Of a stretch of DNA of 32,411 bases, positions 7,826 through 16,758 are shown piece by piece. Made by a program: the position numbers and the translations under genes. Numbering within the stretch: position 1 is the first letter of the stretch; every line of letters begins with the position of its first letter. The notes beneath the pieces were generated by a model, which searched no databases, was not told the origin of the DNA, and saw only the letters and a program-made list of their open reading frames with translations. Source of the DNA: Oscillospiraceae bacterium (GTDB lineage Bacteria > Bacillota > Clostridia > Oscillospirales > CAG-272); NCBI GenBank assembly GCA_015064345.1, contig SVSK01000023.1:1-32411 (forward strand), written 5' to 3'.

Positions 7826-9163
7826 ATGAATACGAACTTTGACAACATCGAGAGGCGAATGCCCTTCTCCCTTGAGGCGGAGCAGTCACTTCTCGGATCA
7901 ATAATGATAGACCCATCCTGCATGGACAACCTTGCGGCAATAATCAGCGCGGATGACTTCTATCTCCCCGAGCACAGCGAAATTTTCTCCGCAATGCAGT
8001 CAATGTATCTCAAATCCAAGAACATTGACGTTGTTACCCTCATCGAAGAGCTTGTTCAGAGCGGTACATACGATGAGGCAGGCGGCAGAGAATATTTGAA
8101 GCTCGTTGCCCAGGCTGTTCCCGCGGCGGTCAATGCCGTGGACTACGCAAAGATCGTTCGCGACAAGGCGATCCTCCGTCAGCTTGTTGAAGCGGGTGAA
8201 GATATTGCCGAAGCGGCTTATGCGGGAGACGACGAAACGGAAGCGCTTCTTGAGTATGCCGAGGGCAAGGTATTCCGCATCGCTGAAGGCAGAGAAAACA
8301 AGAGCTTTGTCCACATCCGCGACGCGCTGGTACAGGTGTACGACCGTCTGACCAAGCTTTCACAGGATCCCGAGGCTCTGCGCGGTACTCCCACAGGCTT
8401 CAAGGCTCTTGACAACGTAATCGTTGGTATGGGCGACTCTGACCTTGTGCTTATCGGCGCACGTCCCGGTATGGGTAAGACCTCTTTTGCCATGAATATT
8501 GCAACAGAGGCGGCAATCAAAACGAAAAAGACCGTCTGCGTATTCAATCTGGAAATGTCAGCAGAGCAGCTTGCCAACCGTATGCTTTCAAGCGAGGCTC
8601 AGATCGACAGCTACAAGATGCGCTCGGGTGAGCTTTCCGGAGACGACTGGAAGGCCATTGCTCACGCTTCCTCACGCCTTTCCGAGACAGAGATCCTCAT
8701 TGACGACACCCCCGGTATCACCGTTACTGCAATGAAGTCAAAGCTTCGCCGGGTGAAGAATCTCGGCCTGGTGGTAATCGACTATCTCCAGCTGATGCAG
8801 AGCGACCGCCACACGGAAAACCGAGTAAACGAAGTAGCTGACATCTCCCGCGGACTCAAGCTTCTCGCAAAGGAGCTTGGCGTGCCCGTTGTTTGCTGTG
8901 CACAGCTTTCCCGTGGACCTGAGAGCAGAGTGGACAAGCGACCCATGCTTTCCGACCTTCGTGACTCCGGTGCCATCGAGCAGGACGCGGACATCGTAAT
9001 GTTCCTCTACAGAGACGAATACTACAAGGACGAGGTAGTGGATCAGTCCGTTGCCGAGGTCATCGTTGCGAAAAACCGTCACGGCTCCCTTGATAAGGTA
9101 AAGCTTGGCTGGATCGGACGCTACACCAAATTCACAAATCTCGCAAGAGAAGCAGGCGAATAA
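7826..9163 (+). CDS. dnaB: Replicative DNA helicase DnaB
   Basis: 445 aa; RMPFSLEAEQSLLGSIMID, GARPGMGKTSFAMNIA, VVIDYLQLM, SDLRDSGAIEQDADIVMFLYRDEYY. Confidence 0.97.
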   Translation: MNTNFDNIERRMPFSLEAEQSLLGSIMIDPSCMDNLAAIISADDFYLPEHSEIFSAMQSMYLKSKNIDVVTLIEELVQSGTYDEAGGREYLKLVAQAVPAAVNAVDYAKIVRDKAILRQLVEAGEDIAEAAYAGDDETEALLEYAEGKVFRIAEGRENKSFVHIRDALVQVYDRLTKLSQDPEALRGTPTGFKALDNVIVGMGDSDLVLIGARPGMGKTSFAMNIATEAAIKTKKTVCVFNLEMSAEQLANRMLSSEAQIDSYKMRSGELSGDDWKAIAHASSRLSETEILIDDTPGITVTAMKSKLRRVKNLGLVVIDYLQLMQSDRHTENRVNEVADISRGLKLLAKELGVPVVCCAQLSRGPESRVDKRPMLSDLRDSGAIEQDADIVMFLYRDEYYKDEVVDQSVAEVIVAKNRHGSLDKVKLGWIGRYTKFTNLAREAGE

Positions 9164-9179
9164 GCCTATATATAATAAT

Positions 9180-11021
9180 ATGAAGATTTTAGATAATATC
9201 ACCTCTCCCGAGGATGTGAAAAAGCTTAGTCAAAATGAGCTTCCCATCCTCGCCGAGGAGATACGGGAAAAGATCATAGAAACTGCGGTGAAGGGCGGCG
9301 GTCATCTCGCTTCCAATCTTGGAATAGCAGATGCGACTGTAGCTTTGCACCGCGTCTTTTCATGCCCTGAGGACTCAATCATCTTCGACGTGGGTCACCA
9401 GGCATACGCACACAAGCTGCTCACAGGCAGAGCGGCGGATTTCCATACACTCCGTCAGGCAGGAGGCATTTCGGGATTCACCAACCGAGGGGAAAGCAAG
9501 TACGACGCAGTCACCGCAGGTCACTCGGGCACTTCCATCTCCACAGCAGTGGGAATAGCCGAGGCAAACCGACTTGCAGGCAGAGACAACTGGGCTGTGG
9601 CAGTCATTGGCGACGGCTCATTTACAAACGGCATGGTGTTCGAGGCACTGGAGCAGCTCTCGGGATCGGATCTGAAGCTCGTTATTCTCCTTAATGATAA
9701 CGAAATGTCCATCTCCAAAAACGTGGGCGGTTTTTCACGTTATCTTTCCACTATCCGAACCTCCGAGAGATACTACACCTTCAAAATTCGGCTGAACAAG
9801 CTGCTCCGCTCTATCCCGCTGATCGGCGAGGCGGTTGCTGTGGGCGCGTATCGGGTTAAGGAATTTCTGAAGCGACTTTTCGGCGCGGAGACTTGGTTTG
9901 AATCCCTCGGACTTGAATACATCGGCCCACTCGACGGAAACGATATCGCAAAGACAGTCTCCGCCCTTGAAGAAGCGAAGATAATGAACTGTCCCGTTAT
10001 CGTGCACATCAAAACGAAAAAAGGCCTCGGATTTGCCCCGGCAGAGGAGCATCCCGAGAAGTATCACAGCACAAGCGCATTTGTCCTTGAACCCGAGGCG
10101 GCAGAAAAAGCAGAGAAAAAGCGCACGTTCACAGATGAGCTGTCGGATTTCCTCTGTGAAAAAGGTGAGGCTGACCCCGCCCTCGTGGGAATCACCGCGG
10201 CTATGACTGACGGATGCGGTTTTGGCAAGTTTTCGAAAAAGTACCCGGAGCGGTTTTTTGACGTGGGTATCGCAGAGGAGCACGCGGTAACTACTGCGGC
10301 AGGTCTGGCAATCGGCGGAAAGAGTGAGGGACTCACACCTGTGCTCGTTTTGTACTCCACATTCTCACAGCGAGTTTTCGACCAGCTTTGGCACGACGTA
10401 GCCCTGCAAAAGGACGTACACGTGGTGCTGATGCTCAGTCATGCAGGTATCGTACCGAATGACGGCGTAACTCATCAGGGAATTTACGATGTTCCCCTGC
10501 TTACAGCCATCCCGGGCACAACTGTGTACTCCCCCGATGATTTTGACGCCTTCCGCAAGTCGGTAAACGAGGCTTACGGCGGCAAGGGACTGACTGTCGT
10601 GCGCTATCCCAAGGCAGGCGAGGCAAAATATGACGTTGATTTCACCGATCACGGCACGTGGAAAGTGAGCGGATGTGGCAAAACAGTAGTCGTCACCTAC
10701 GGCAGAGTAGCGGAAAACGTGGCAGCGGCAATTCGCAAAGCGGGAATCGACTGCACTCTCGCGGTACTGCGGCAGATACATCCCCTGCCCGACGACCGAG
10801 AGTTTATGACGCTGATCAATTCAAGTGATCGAGTGCTCTTTATCGAGGAGTCAGTTCGCAGCGGCGGCATCGGTGAACATCTTGCATCCGCTGACTGGGT
10901 GGAGAAAAAGGTACATGTCAAGGCGATTGACGACCCGTTCATTCCCCACGGCGACATGGAATATCTGATACGTTACGCAGGACTGGACGAAGAAAGCATA
11001 GCGGGATGGATTAAAGAATAA
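9180..11021 (+). CDS. dxs: 1-deoxy-D-xylulose-5-phosphate synthase (start placed at MKILDNITSPEDVKKL)
   Basis: GGGHLASNLGIADATVALHRVF, FDVGHQAYAHKLLTGR, VIGDGSFTNGMVFEAL, DVGIAEEHAVTTAAGLA. Confidence 0.96.
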   Translation: MKILDNITSPEDVKKLSQNELPILAEEIREKIIETAVKGGGHLASNLGIADATVALHRVFSCPEDSIIFDVGHQAYAHKLLTGRAADFHTLRQAGGISGFTNRGESKYDAVTAGHSGTSISTAVGIAEANRLAGRDNWAVAVIGDGSFTNGMVFEALEQLSGSDLKLVILLNDNEMSISKNVGGFSRYLSTIRTSERYYTFKIRLNKLLRSIPLIGEAVAVGAYRVKEFLKRLFGAETWFESLGLEYIGPLDGNDIAKTVSALEEAKIMNCPVIVHIKTKKGLGFAPAEEHPEKYHSTSAFVLEPEAAEKAEKKRTFTDELSDFLCEKGEADPALVGITAAMTDGCGFGKFSKKYPERFFDVGIAEEHAVTTAAGLAIGGKSEGLTPVLVLYSTFSQRVFDQLWHDVALQKDVHVVLMLSHAGIVPNDGVTHQGIYDVPLLTAIPGTTVYSPDDFDAFRKSVNEAYGGKGLTVVRYPKAGEAKYDVDFTDHGTWKVSGCGKTVVVTYGRVAENVAAAIRKAGIDCTLAVLRQIHPLPDDREFMTLINSSDRVLFIEESVRSGGIGEHLASADWVEKKVHVKAIDDPFIPHGDMEYLIRYAGLDEESIAGWIKE

Positions 11022-11039
11022 AGAATAAAGAATAAAGAA

Positions 11040-11092
11040 AAGGTACGGTCGGAGGATAACGAAATCTTCCGACTGTACCTTAATTTTTTATT
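11040..11092. terminator. Bidirectional terminator-like hairpin E1 at convergent dxs / ABC-F junction
   Basis: AAGGTACGGTCGGAGGAT-AACGAA-ATCTTCCGACTGTACCTT flanked by A-rich and T-rich heptamer tracts. Confidence 0.8.
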
Positions 11093-11145
11093 TATTATTT
11101 ATTATTTTTTATTTATTCTTTTACAAAAAGCCTTTAGGTTTTTTG

Positions 11146-13083
11146 TCACATCTCTTCCTCTTCCTCGTACAGCGCCATGAGCCTGTCCTCAACCACTATT
11201 TTGCGGTCTGTCAGCTCAGCGGCGCGGATGTAGTCGGTGGCCGCCTCGCCAAAGAGCAGATCGTCTATCTCAACAAGCTCCCTCTCCAGCTTAGCAATCT
11301 CCCGCGCCACTTCAGCCTTGCGTTTTTCCGCTTTTCTGCGGTCTGCATTGGACTTTTTCCGTTCGAGATACTCTTCCTTGCCACTCTCTCGTGCGGGCTT
11401 TTCATCCTTGAAGTAACCTTCCGCCCCTCTCGCCGCTCTCCACGCCATGTACTCGTCGTATGTGCCGTTGAACTCCCGTCCGCCGTCTCCAAGATCAATA
11501 AATCTCGTCGCAAGCTGGCGTGAGAAGTATCTGTCGTGGGAAACTGTGATGATCGTGCCGTCAAACTCCCGCAGTGCGTTCTCGAGAGCCTCACGTGACT
11601 CGATGTCAAGGTGGTTTGTAGGCTCGTCGAGAATCAGAAGATTCATCCTCGAGAGGATCAGCTTCGCAAGAGTAAGCCGCGCCCTCTCACCGCCCGAAAG
11701 AACAGATACCGATTTCTCAATATCCTCCCCGCGGAACATGAACATAGCGAGAGTATTGCGTATCTCCGTCTGAGTCAGATCGGGATAAGTGTTCCACAGC
11801 TCGTCAAGGACTGTGTTCGCAGGGTCAAGATTCTGGTTTTCCTGATCGTAGTAGCCTACCGTTACATTGTAGCCAAACTCGATCTCGCCACCCAGAGGCT
11901 CAAGCTGACCGAGAAGTATTTTAATAAATGTAGACTTTCCGCAGCCGTTGTGGCCTGTGATGAACAGCCTGTCTCGCTTTTTCACCATAAAGGACACGCC
12001 GCGGAAGAGAATGTTGTCGCCAAATCCCATGGTGACGTTCTTGATCTTCGCCACCTCGTTGCCCGATTCACCGGACGAACTCAGCGCAAATCTGATGGAC
12101 TTCGGAGCGGCTTTCGGCTTTTCCACCTTTTCCATTCGGGCAATCGCCTTTTCACGGGACTCTGCCGCTATGATGTTGCGCTCTCTGTTCCAGCGCCTCT
12201 GCTGTTCGATATACGCTTCAAGTCGGGCGATCTCACGCTGCTGAAGCTCGTAACGCTTTTCCTGCTCGCGGCGGAATTTTTCTTTTTCTTCCACATATTT
12301 GGAGTAGGGCACCTTGTAAAGCTTTGCCCGCTGATTTTCGATGTCGAGAGTCTTGTTTGTGACTCTGTCAAGGAAAAGTCGGTCGTGGGAAACGAGGATG
12401 ACCGTCTTGTTTTTGGGGTACGCCGCAAGATGCTCCTCAAGCCACAGCATTGTGTCAAGGTCAAGGTGGTTGGTCGGCTCGTCAAGAATGAGAATATCAG
12501 GCTCACGGGAGAGAAGACGGGCCAATGCAAGACGGGTCCTCTGTCCGCCGCTCATGCTGGAGACGGGAAGAGACCAGTATTCCTCACCAAAACCGAGACT
12601 CGTCAGAATACTGCGACAACGGGACCGGTAGTAAAGCCCACCGTCGCGAATGTAGCGGTTGTTCAGATTGGTGTATTCGGTGGAGAGTCGGTTGAGCGTT
12701 TCCGTGTCGCCCGCATCGGTGGAGTCAAGCTGAGACTGAATGGCCTCAAGCCGCACCTCCATATCGCAAAGCTCGGCGAAAACGGCGTACATCTGTCCCA
12801 GTACCGTGCCGTCAATGGGGGAGCTTTTGCCGCCTCTGCCTTCGAGTATGTTAAATGCGTCATCCTGGTGGAGCATGCCGACAGTTTTATCCTTGGCGAT
12901 GAACACGTTTCCCTCGTCAGGCTCGTATTCGCCGCAGAGCATCTTAAGCAAGGTGGACTTGCCACTGCCGTTGACTCCCACTATAGCCAAACGGTCCCCT
13001 TCCTCAAGGGAAAAGGACACGTCTGCGATTATTTCTCTCGTTCCAACGCGGAATGCGAGATCACTTGTGCTTATGGATATCAT
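11146..13083 (-). CDS. ABC-F family ATP-binding protein (two ABC domains)
   Basis: 645 aa; GVNGSGKSTLLKML, SGGQRTRLALARLL, LDEPTNHLDLDT, GHNGCGKSTFIKIL, LSGGERARLTLAKLILSRMNLLILDEPTNHLDIES. Confidence 0.95.
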   Translation of the reverse strand: MISISTSDLAFRVGTREIIADVSFSLEEGDRLAIVGVNGSGKSTLLKMLCGEYEPDEGNVFIAKDKTVGMLHQDDAFNILEGRGGKSSPIDGTVLGQMYAVFAELCDMEVRLEAIQSQLDSTDAGDTETLNRLSTEYTNLNNRYIRDGGLYYRSRCRSILTSLGFGEEYWSLPVSSMSGGQRTRLALARLLSREPDILILDEPTNHLDLDTMLWLEEHLAAYPKNKTVILVSHDRLFLDRVTNKTLDIENQRAKLYKVPYSKYVEEKEKFRREQEKRYELQQREIARLEAYIEQQRRWNRERNIIAAESREKAIARMEKVEKPKAAPKSIRFALSSSGESGNEVAKIKNVTMGFGDNILFRGVSFMVKKRDRLFITGHNGCGKSTFIKILLGQLEPLGGEIEFGYNVTVGYYDQENQNLDPANTVLDELWNTYPDLTQTEIRNTLAMFMFRGEDIEKSVSVLSGGERARLTLAKLILSRMNLLILDEPTNHLDIESREALENALREFDGTIITVSHDRYFSRQLATRFIDLGDGGREFNGTYDEYMAWRAARGAEGYFKDEKPARESGKEEYLERKKSNADRRKAEKRKAEVAREIAKLERELVEIDDLLFGEAATDYIRAAELTDRKIVVEDRLMALYEEEEEM

Positions 13084-13124
13084 TTTGCTTCCTTGTGGAT
13101 CAATAAAGCTTCATCGACCCGTAG

Positions 13125-13195
13125 TGTTTATAAAAGTTTTGATCAATCTTTTCAAAAGTTTGCGGGTTTTTAGGGCAGAGCCCTGAATCGGCAAC
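13125..13195. repeat. Intergenic repeat-like segment with GGGC-AGA-GCCC hairpin
   Basis: AAAAGTTTTGATCAATCTTTTCAAAAGTTTGCGGGTTTTTAGGGCAGAGCCCT; resembles intergenic repeats I recall from Clostridia; single copy in this window. Confidence 0.4.
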
Positions 13196-13241
13196 CGCAG
13201 TCGTCGAAATACCCATGCGTTCGAAAAAGTTCCTCTTTTTG

Positions 13242-13292
13242 TTACTTTGCATTTACTTGTAAATGCGCTCCTCGCTAAAGGAGAAAAAGTAA
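13242..13292. repeat. Small three-way-junction inverted-repeat element (F)
   Basis: TTACTTT-[GCATTTAC TT GTAAATGC]-G-[CTCC TCGCTAAA GGAG]-AAAAAGTAA. Confidence 0.6.
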
Positions 13293-13308
13293 GTATTGCG
13301 GTTAGGAA

Positions 13309-14313
13309 TCAATAATTATAATCGTTGTAATCGTTGTAATTGCCGTAGCCGCCCTGTCCGTTTCTGCCGCTCTGCTGATTCTGGCGGGGACGTCTCGGTG
13401 TGCCGTCAGCGTTGTAGATCTGGTTGGGGTTCCGGCCGGGTCGTCTCTGCTGATTTGCACCGTTCCCGGGATTTCTCGGGCGCTGAGAGTTATTCTGAGA
13501 ATATCCCTGACGCTGAGAGCCACTCTGCGGACGCTGACCCTGTCTCTGATTACCGCTTCTGCTACCGTAAAGACGCTCGTCATAGTATGCAGGTGCGGGA
13601 TTTGTCTTGCCGCGACGGAAAACGTACTTCTGCAAAATCGCCGCCGCGTCATCGTTGAACATGGCAACAACAAAGAGAATGATAAACGCCGCAAGTGCAA
13701 AGAGCGCTATGTAAAGGATAACCTTGAGAATACCAACCAGCACCGCGCCAAAGGTAGTGCCCTCGTTCTTCTCTTTTTCCTCATCGTCACTACTGCTGCC
13801 GGATGAGGGAACCTCGTCGAGATCCGCTTCAAGCTCGGATGCAAGCTTTGACACAGTCTTAATTACGCCGCTGTCAATGTTGCCGGATGCAAAATCCTCT
13901 TCCAGGTAACCGTCACGGATGAAGGTCAGATCCTCATTGGTGATGGACTCGTCAATGCCTGTGCTCTGTACGATGTAGTAATTCTTGTCCTCGGACGCGA
14001 TGAGCAGAAGAACACCCTCTCCCATCTTCCATTCGGTGAACAGCTCGCGGGCATACTCGGCAATGGGAGTGCCGTCAGTGGTCTCTATGGTGCAAACTGC
14101 AATGGTGACACCGACGCTGTCCATAAGATCCTTGTTCGTCTTCTTTATCTGGCGAATGGTGGACTCGGAAAGAACTCCCGCCTCGTCCGCAACAAAATCA
14201 TCCGCCTTCGGATATGCCGCAGAGACGGAAACTGCCATTGCTCCGATCATCAGAGCGACAAGCAACCATGCTACAATGCGGCTGATGCTGATTTTTTTCG
14301 TCATTTTTCTCAT
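13309..14313 (-). CDS. TPM domain protein (YgcG-like), signal peptide/TM, Q/N/G/R-rich C-terminus
   Basis: VSAAYPKADDFVADEAGVLSESTIRQIKKTNKDLMDSVGVTIAVCTIETTDG..WKMGEGVLLLIASEDKNYYIVQSTGIDESI; second TM then low complexity tail. Confidence 0.85.
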   Translation of the reverse strand: MRKMTKKISISRIVAWLLVALMIGAMAVSVSAAYPKADDFVADEAGVLSESTIRQIKKTNKDLMDSVGVTIAVCTIETTDGTPIAEYARELFTEWKMGEGVLLLIASEDKNYYIVQSTGIDESITNEDLTFIRDGYLEEDFASGNIDSGVIKTVSKLASELEADLDEVPSSGSSSDDEEKEKNEGTTFGAVLVGILKVILYIALFALAAFIILFVVAMFNDDAAAILQKYVFRRGKTNPAPAYYDERLYGSRSGNQRQGQRPQSGSQRQGYSQNNSQRPRNPGNGANQQRRPGRNPNQIYNADGTPRRPRQNQQSGRNGQGGYGNYNDYNDYNY

Positions 14314-14333
14314 TTCCTATACTATCAGGATTA

Positions 14334-15482
14334 TCAGGAGCGGATGCCGATGAGCTTTGCCTTCAGCTCGGATTCAATTCGACCAAGCTCTGCCTCAGCG
14401 GCAACTCTCTTTTCCCGTCCTTCCTTCTGGATGTTCTGGATCTCGTCAAGAGTTGCAATAAGATCTGCGTTTGTCTGTGTAAGTGTCTCAATATCAACGA
14501 TTCCGCGCTCTGCCTCACGAGTGATGTCAACAGTTGCCTGCTTCAGCGCCGCGGAGTTCTTCTTCAGAAGCTCATTTGTCATGTCGGTTACAGCGCGACC
14601 TGCTTCCATAGCCTGACGGGAGTGCTCGATGCCCAGCGCGATGACCATCTGGCTCTTCCACAGGGGAATTGTGTTCATGATAACTGTCTGAATCTTCTCG
14701 GTCATCATGGTGTCGTTGTTCTGCACCAGGCGGATCTGGGGAGACATCTGAATGGATACCATACGGGTCAGTTCAAGATCGTGAAGCTTGCGCTCGAAGC
14801 GAACGCACTGCTCCGCGAAGTCGTTTGCCGCCTGTGCATCCTCGGGGAGACCGGTCTCTTTTGCCTTTTCGGTAAGCTCCTTCAGAGTGGTGTTTCTTTC
14901 ATGCTCCAGCTTCTTCTTGCCGGCAACGATATACATTGACAGCTCCTTGAAGTAGGAGAGATTCATCTCGTACAGCTCGTCGAACATGGAGATGTCCTTC
15001 AGCAGAGTGATCTGATGCTGCTCGAGAACGGAAACGATGGAATTTACGCTGTTCTCGCACTTGTCGTACTTGAGCTTGATATTTCTGATCTTGCGCTTGG
15101 TGTTATTGAAAAGCTTGAAAAAGCCCTTGTCCTCTGTTGCGCCGTTCATGTCCTTGAGATCGGAAATAAGGCCTGTTACCATCTCGCCAACCTCGCCGAA
15201 ATCCTTGTTGCGAACGCCGCCCAGTGCTGTATCGCTGAAATCGGATATCTTCTTCTGTGCCGCAGAGCCGTAACCGAGGATCATTGCGGAGTCGGTTATA
15301 TCGATCTGGTGGGAGAAATCGTCGATCACCTTGCGTTCAGCTTCTGTGAACTGTGATTCGTCAAGGATCTTAAGTCCCTCTGCAGATGCGTCGATCTCAG
15401 GTGCCGCCATAGCAGCTGCCGCAGTTGCAGGGGTCTCAATGCCTGCTTTAGGGTCCAGGGTAAGCTTGATTTCGTTATCCAT
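14334..15482 (-). CDS. TelA family (toxic anion resistance) protein
   Basis: 382 aa; DITDSAMILGYGSAAQKKISDFSDTALGGVRNKDFGEVGEMVTGLISDLK..IPLWKSQMVIALG. Confidence 0.9.
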   Translation of the reverse strand: MDNEIKLTLDPKAGIETPATAAAAMAAPEIDASAEGLKILDESQFTEAERKVIDDFSHQIDITDSAMILGYGSAAQKKISDFSDTALGGVRNKDFGEVGEMVTGLISDLKDMNGATEDKGFFKLFNNTKRKIRNIKLKYDKCENSVNSIVSVLEQHQITLLKDISMFDELYEMNLSYFKELSMYIVAGKKKLEHERNTTLKELTEKAKETGLPEDAQAANDFAEQCVRFERKLHDLELTRMVSIQMSPQIRLVQNNDTMMTEKIQTVIMNTIPLWKSQMVIALGIEHSRQAMEAGRAVTDMTNELLKKNSAALKQATVDITREAERGIVDIETLTQTNADLIATLDEIQNIQKEGREKRVAAEAELGRIESELKAKLIGIRS

Positions 15483-15533
15483 AGTAGTTCTCCTTAATTT
15501 CGATATTTATATAAGTGTTATTGTTTTCGGTAG

Positions 15534-16415
15534 TTATTTTGTCTCAGCTTCAGCCTCGGGCTCAACTTTGGTCTCGGTGAGCACTTTCGGGAGAGAGAGG
15601 AGTCGGTCTATTGCAACACATCCCACGGCAATGTAAAGAGCAAGTCTGGTGATGGATTCGCCGGGGGTAGCGGAAGAAAGTGCGGTTATTTTGTAGATAA
15701 CACCGCCGAGAGAGAAGCCGAGTCCCACAGATGCCGCCACAGAGTTGGCAAAGATGTAGAAGCGAGCTGTAATTCTCTCGCCAAAAGCAAGTCGGGCTTC
15801 GGACAAGAGGAACAAGAGCACCGAACAATGGACCATGATCGCTATGTTGCGAATGGGACCGTTGAGAGGCTGGCTGAAATCAAAGTAGCGAGCGAACATT
15901 GTCAGATTGATGGAGAGAGGTGCGAGGACTGCGGCGATCTTGTGGGAAGCTTTTCCGCGTTGTGAGTTGATGCAGTAAAGTACAATAACTGCACCAAGCG
16001 CGAGAATGGTCACGCTACCGATAAGCTGCATATAAAGCACGGGCTGTGCCTTGCCGAGAGTCTCTTTTGCCACGCGGATGGCTTCTCTGCTGCTTTTGAT
16101 CTCTGTCGCAAAGATCACCACGGAAACAATAGCGGAGAGCATCCCACCAAACAGGGAAAGCGGTCTCGGTGCGGGAACAGCGGAAAGCGTTGCGTTTTTC
16201 GGGCAAACCAGTGTCAGAACGATCGCAAGCAGAGCCGCAACGCCTGCAGCAATCGCAAAAAGTAAAAACGCAAGTGAATCGGTAGAAAAATGCGCTATGT
16301 CGAAGTCAAAATCGAACTTCAGCGCGAGGAAGTATGCCCCCGCCATAACTGCCGCAAGGGCAAATAGCACGGTTGAAATTATCTTGTGTAAGGGCAAAAA
16401 TGACTTGTTGTTCAT
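15534..16415 (-). CDS. Multi-pass membrane protein of unknown function
   Basis: 293 aa with about 8 hydrophobic segments; start preceded by AAAGGGG SD. Confidence 0.75.
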   Translation of the reverse strand: MNNKSFLPLHKIISTVLFALAAVMAGAYFLALKFDFDFDIAHFSTDSLAFLLFAIAAGVAALLAIVLTLVCPKNATLSAVPAPRPLSLFGGMLSAIVSVVIFATEIKSSREAIRVAKETLGKAQPVLYMQLIGSVTILALGAVIVLYCINSQRGKASHKIAAVLAPLSINLTMFARYFDFSQPLNGPIRNIAIMVHCSVLLFLLSEARLAFGERITARFYIFANSVAASVGLGFSLGGVIYKITALSSATPGESITRLALYIAVGCVAIDRLLSLPKVLTETKVEPEAEAETK

Positions 16416-16457
16416 ATCGCCACCCCTTTCGCTGCTAAACCTAAATATACATAATAT

Positions 16458-16486
16458 ATAATACCATAAAATTCGAGAAATAACAA
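16458..16486 (-). promoter_or_regulatory. Promoter for membrane protein/TelA/TPM operon
   Basis: Minus strand TTGTTA-N17-TATTAT with TGG extended -10. Confidence 0.6.
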
Positions 16487-16513
16487 GAGGGAAAAAGAAA
16501 ATGATGTCTTTAT

Positions 16514-16583
16514 TGTAGGGGCGTTATCGAACTTGTTCGATGGTTGTTCGTTCGACTGAAGGGGCAAGCCGCCATCCCCTACA
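16514..16583. repeat. Inverted-end element C
   Basis: TGTAGGGG..CCCCTACA ends, internal ATCGAAC-TT-GTTCGAT hairpin (16526-16541). Confidence 0.6.
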
Positions 16584-16655
16584 GGTTGCAGCATCGAAAA
16601 AACAGCGGTAAAATTTGGGCAGAACGGCTTCCAAAATATAAAACCGCGAAAGCAC

Positions 16656-16684
16656 TTGTAAAATCCCGCGAAATATGATAAAAT
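16656..16684 (+). promoter_or_regulatory. Promoter for GT2 gene
   Basis: TTGTAA-N17-TAAAAT, about 20 nt upstream of AGGAGG SD. Confidence 0.65.
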
Positions 16685-16758
16685 ATAATCGAATTTTGGT
16701 ATAGGAGGGATGAAAAACGGATATTTTACTTATTCTTAAGACGATTTGCGCCACAGCA

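Noticed and set aside
9105-9179. Upstream dxs start at 9105
   Set aside because: Overlaps the dnaB C-terminus by about 60 bp; the conserved DXS sequence begins near MKILDNITSPEDVKKL.
11611-13173. 520-aa plus-strand ORF
   Set aside because: Antisense to the well supported ABC-F gene; translation has no recognisable domain. Same reasoning for 764..1552, 21041..22171, 26397..27122, 30758..31669 and similar shadow ORFs.
13242-13292. tRNA-like cloverleaf
   Set aside because: Only three short stems, no T-loop (TTCRA) motif, no anticodon arm geometry, too short.
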